From: Alteromonas pelagimontana
GTDB taxonomy: Bacteria > Pseudomonadota > Gammaproteobacteria > Enterobacterales > Alteromonadaceae
Direction: 5' to 3'
NCBI RefSeq assembly: GCF_002499975.2
Contig: NZ_CP052766.1
Coordinates: forward strand, 2,604,001-2,668,000
DNA: 64,000 bases
In this document: piece after piece, positions 61,349 through 64,000 of the stretch
How the letters are laid out: each line of letters starts with the position of its first letter
Position numbering within the stretch: the stretch's first letter is position 1
Translations under genes and position numbers: made by a program
Notes under the pieces: model-generated
What the model saw: only the letters and a program-made list of their open reading frames with translations
Database searches by the model: none
Told to the model about the DNA's origin: nothing

Positions 61349-62941
61349 TCACTCTTCGTGGGCTTGCTCTTCAATCATGGCCTGCAATGTTGCCAGGGAA
61401 TCGGCTTCATTTGCCGGTTTATCCCAACGAATTCGATAAAACCGAGGGAAGCGCATTGCGACGCCTGACTTATGCCGGGTTGAGGGATGTACAGCATCAA
61501 ACGCAATTTCCACCACAAGCTGCTTTTCTACTTCACGTACTGGACCGAACCTACCGATGCTGTGCCGACGAACCCAATTGTCGAGCTTTTTAAGCTCTTC
61601 ATCGGTAAAGCCAGAGTACGCTTTACCTACCGGCAATAGCGTATCTTCCTGCCAAGCGCCGAAGGTAAAATCCGAATAGTAGCTCGACCTTTTCCCGTGC
61701 CCACGCTGGGCATACATAATAACTGCGTCAATATGTTTAGGATCGCGCTTCCACTTAAACCACAACCCTTTTGGCCTTCCTGGTACATAAGCGCTGTCCT
61801 TGCGCTTTAGCATCAAGCCCTCTACCGACGTATTTTCAGAAGCATGCTGATGTAAAGCCAGTAGCGCTTCCTGATTTTCTACCGATAAGGTTTCAGATAT
61901 ATGCACTCTTTCTGAATGACCGGCTTCCAACCATTGACGAAGATGAGCGTATCTTTGCGTTAACGGCTCGGAGAGTAGCGAGTCTTTTCCGACCTGTAGA
62001 ATATCATAAGCGATTAAACCGGCCGGTAATGATGTCATCAGCTTTCGGCTCGGCTTTTTCTTATTGAGGCGTTGCTGTAAGGCATTAAAGGTATCCACCT
62101 GATCGCCGTGCATTACCAAAAGCTCGCCATCTAGCACTACGTGACCATCGATAGTGTCGAGTAAGTCTGGAAAGGACGAGCTGATATCGTCACCGGTGCG
62201 ACTAAACAGGGCCTTTCCGTGAGGTGTACTGACTAGCTGAACCCTTATACCATCATACTTATATTCTACCTGCCATTCGTCAGGCTTAAGTGTGTTGAGA
62301 AGGCTATCCTCAACAGGATGCGATAGCATGACCGGATGAAACGTTACCTGCTCGGTCATATCCGGCTTATCGGCTTTTCCTTCAAGCCAGTTGAGCAAAG
62401 GAAGGTACGGCGGTTCAACACCATGCCACAAGGCTTCTATTTCAGTAACATTGACGTTGCCAAAGGTCGCCAACACTTGCTTGATACTGCGCGCTGACAT
62501 ACCTATACGCAGACCGCGGGTGCCCAGTTTGATTAACGCCCAGCGTTGTTGCGCGGTCATAATGTTGAGATAGTGCGTTAACAGAGGCTTCACTTCATGT
62601 CGTTGCGCATGCTGAAATTGCGACACGATTTCTGAAAGAGCCGGTAGCGGCGTTTTGGCAGCTTGTTCGCTGGCGGGCCACAAATGCGCGACAGTCTCGC
62701 TCATCTCCCCAACATAATCGTAACTCAGTTCAAAAAGAACTGGATCAATACGTTCCAGCATAAGCTGCTTTACTGCATTGCGTTTGAAAAAATCAAACCG
62801 TAACGTGCCCGCGATGGCGGCAATTGCCCAACCTCGATCTGGATCAGGAGTGTTATTTAAGTAATCTAACACCAGCGCCACTTTGGCGTTGTGACTGCTA
62901 GTAAAATAGAGTTGTTCCAGTAAATTACTGAATGCTTCCAT
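61349..62941 (-). CDS. ATP-dependent DNA ligase of the exonuclease-associated (PP_1105/TIGR04120) family
   Basis: A 530-residue ligase that seals nicks using ATP. An N-terminal helical DNA-binding domain (residues 1-200) precedes the adenylation domain with motif I EYKYDGIR (active Lys228), motif III FSRTGDDISSSFPDL and motif IV SVEGLMLKRKDS, then an OB-fold domain. The ATG overlaps the exonuclease stop (TAATG). In other bacteria this ligase travels with the exonuclease, a DEXH helicase and a phosphoesterase in a DNA damage repair set; here the genes downstream are DUF2237 and an aldehyde dehydrogenase. Confidence 0.9.
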   Translation of the reverse strand: MEAFSNLLEQLYFTSSHNAKVALVLDYLNNTPDPDRGWAIAAIAGTLRFDFFKRNAVKQLMLERIDPVLFELSYDYVGEMSETVAHLWPASEQAAKTPLPALSEIVSQFQHAQRHEVKPLLTHYLNIMTAQQRWALIKLGTRGLRIGMSARSIKQVLATFGNVNVTEIEALWHGVEPPYLPLLNWLEGKADKPDMTEQVTFHPVMLSHPVEDSLLNTLKPDEWQVEYKYDGIRVQLVSTPHGKALFSRTGDDISSSFPDLLDTIDGHVVLDGELLVMHGDQVDTFNALQQRLNKKKPSRKLMTSLPAGLIAYDILQVGKDSLLSEPLTQRYAHLRQWLEAGHSERVHISETLSVENQEALLALHQHASENTSVEGLMLKRKDSAYVPGRPKGLWFKWKRDPKHIDAVIMYAQRGHGKRSSYYSDFTFGAWQEDTLLPVGKAYSGFTDEELKKLDNWVRRHSIGRFGPVREVEKQLVVEIAFDAVHPSTRHKSGVAMRFPRFYRIRWDKPANEADSLATLQAMIEEQAHEE

Positions 62942-63984
62942 TACCCCGTTTCTTCCTCATCATCGTACCCAAGCAAAGATAACGCTTTTGCAGCAAATCC
63001 CATTTTGGTAGCTTGGTGCACCAGCGCATCTTCACGCCCGTGAGTTACCCAGACTTCAGATGGTGCCACTTCCTCTAGTGTGCGTACCAGTTCAGGCCAG
63101 TCGCAGTGATCGGAAATGATTAACGGCAGTTCCGCCTGACGCTGACGTGCCCGCGCGCGGACCTGCATCCAGCCAGAGGCCATAACAGTGCGTACCTGGG
63201 GAAGCGAACGAGACCAACGATCAGCAAGTGCTGAAGGTGGGGCCAGAACAATTTCTCCTGCCAGAGAAGATTTATCCTCGACATCACTTACCGCGATAAG
63301 CTCTCCTAAATCAAGGTCGTACCGCTGGTAGAGCTCGCAAAGTTTAATTAACGCGCCGTGGAGGTAAATTGGCTTATGGTAACCCGCTTGTCTTAAACCC
63401 AGAATCACGCGTTGGCATTTTCCCAATGCATATGTACCCACTAAGTGGCAACGATCGGGAAAAACTGATAGCGAAGCCAGCAGTTTATCGATCTCATGAG
63501 TAATAGGAGGGTGGGTAAATACTGGTAAGCCAAACGTGGCTTCTGTAATAAAGACATCGCATGGCACAACTTCAAACGGTAGGCAGGTGGGATCATGGCG
63601 TCGTTTGTAATCGCCAGACACCACTAACGTGCTGCCGCGGTATTCCAGTCTTACCTGACACGATCCGAGAATATGTCCGGCGGGAAAGAGCGTCATACTA
63701 ACCGGATCATCACTTTTGCCTAACATTATCGGCTCATACAACGCTACAGCCTTTGTGGATTGCGCCATATCCTCGCCGTATCTGGTGCGCATAATATCCA
63801 GCGTAGGTGAACTTGCAAAAACGTGAGTATGTCCCGCTCTCGCGTGATCGGCATGTCCATGAGTAATAACTGCATTTTGTACTGGCTGCATAGGGTCGAT
63901 ATAAATATCCGCCGGTTTGCAGTACAAGCCTTCAGGCTCTACCGTCATCCAGAGTTTTGGGTGCAAAAGCGCTCTCCAAGACAA
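62941..63984 (-). CDS. Ligase-associated metallo-beta-lactamase-fold exonuclease (TIGR04122-like)
   Basis: A 347-residue nuclease-like protein. The zinc motif HGHADHARAGH (about residues 39-49) and the SGDYKRRHDP segment mark the metallo-beta-lactamase fold related to CPSF nucleases, and GLYCKPADIYIDP is a family hallmark. The TTG at 63984 gives the longest frame; the ATG at 63948 is an alternative, and no ribosome-binding site settles it. It is coupled to the ligase gene by TAATG. Genes further upstream lie outside the window, so a helicase partner cannot be excluded. Confidence 0.88.
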   Translation of the reverse strand: MSWRALLHPKLWMTVEPEGLYCKPADIYIDPMQPVQNAVITHGHADHARAGHTHVFASSPTLDIMRTRYGEDMAQSTKAVALYEPIMLGKSDDPVSMTLFPAGHILGSCQVRLEYRGSTLVVSGDYKRRHDPTCLPFEVVPCDVFITEATFGLPVFTHPPITHEIDKLLASLSVFPDRCHLVGTYALGKCQRVILGLRQAGYHKPIYLHGALIKLCELYQRYDLDLGELIAVSDVEDKSSLAGEIVLAPPSALADRWSRSLPQVRTVMASGWMQVRARARQRQAELPLIISDHCDWPELVRTLEEVAPSEVWVTHGREDALVHQATKMGFAAKALSLLGYDDEEETG

Positions 63985-64000
63985 TTATAAAGTCGGCTGC

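Overview
The window looks like chromosomal DNA of a marine gammaproteobacterium of the Alteromonadales, close to Alteromonas. The support is the combination of the nnr-tsaE-amiB-mutL-miaA-hfq-hflX-hflK-hflC superoperon, Rsd, DUF3392, a Caulobacter-type TonB receptor with SapC and cupin companions, and a ligase-associated exonuclease. I saw no phage, insertion sequence, CRISPR array, tRNA or rRNA. All identifications come from reading motifs; no database search was run.

Layout. 0-1.7 kb: the 3' part of acnA and a DUF3392 membrane protein. 1.9-11.8 kb: a sugar oxidation locus. A LacI regulator and a Tat-exported isomerase diverge from a seven-gene operon: Gfo/Idh dehydrogenase, TIM-barrel isomerase, nucleoside-type MFS carrier, second Tat-exported TIM barrel, GMC oxidoreductase, its Tat-bearing small subunit, and a DUF1080 hydrolase. 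Together these fit a 3-keto-glycoside route: C3 oxidation in the periplasm, cleavage of the 3-keto-glycoside, uptake and reduction or isomerisation. 11.8-14.1 kb: an EamA permease and rpsF-rpsR-rplI, without priB. 14.1-17.0 kb: a MOSC protein and an ECF sigma / anti-sigma-like / DUF4097 set.

17-31.7 kb: a beta-glucan utilisation locus. On the minus strand lie a TonB receptor, SapC, a JmjC-like cupin, a GH5-FN3-CBM6 lipoprotein, GH30 and a DUF6445 dioxygenase-like protein; a GH3 lipoprotein and a divergent membrane-anchored AraC regulator follow. A shared 30-31 bp operator-like motif precedes GH5, the TonB receptor and GH3, which suggests one regulon. The enzyme set fits laminarin or another beta-1,3/1,6-glucan. 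The 14-34.7 kb block separates rplI from dnaB, which are neighbours in many gammaproteobacteria, so it may be an insertion.

32-43 kb: a small lipoprotein, a TPR-GGDEF protein, dnaB, an OmpA-like porin, zur-cheX-yjbQ, rsd, nudC, hemE and queG. 43.7-53.6 kb: the nnr to hflC superoperon for metabolite repair, tRNA modification, mismatch repair, cell-wall hydrolysis and membrane proteolysis control. 54.4-64 kb: an AbgT transporter, hemH with DUF4112, an acetolactate-synthase-like enzyme with an aldehyde dehydrogenase, DUF2237, and a DNA ligase/exonuclease repair pair.

A family of short intergenic repeats with ACTAATCC / GGATTAGT ends occurs five times. Every copy is downstream of a gene 3' end and in the same orientation relative to that gene.
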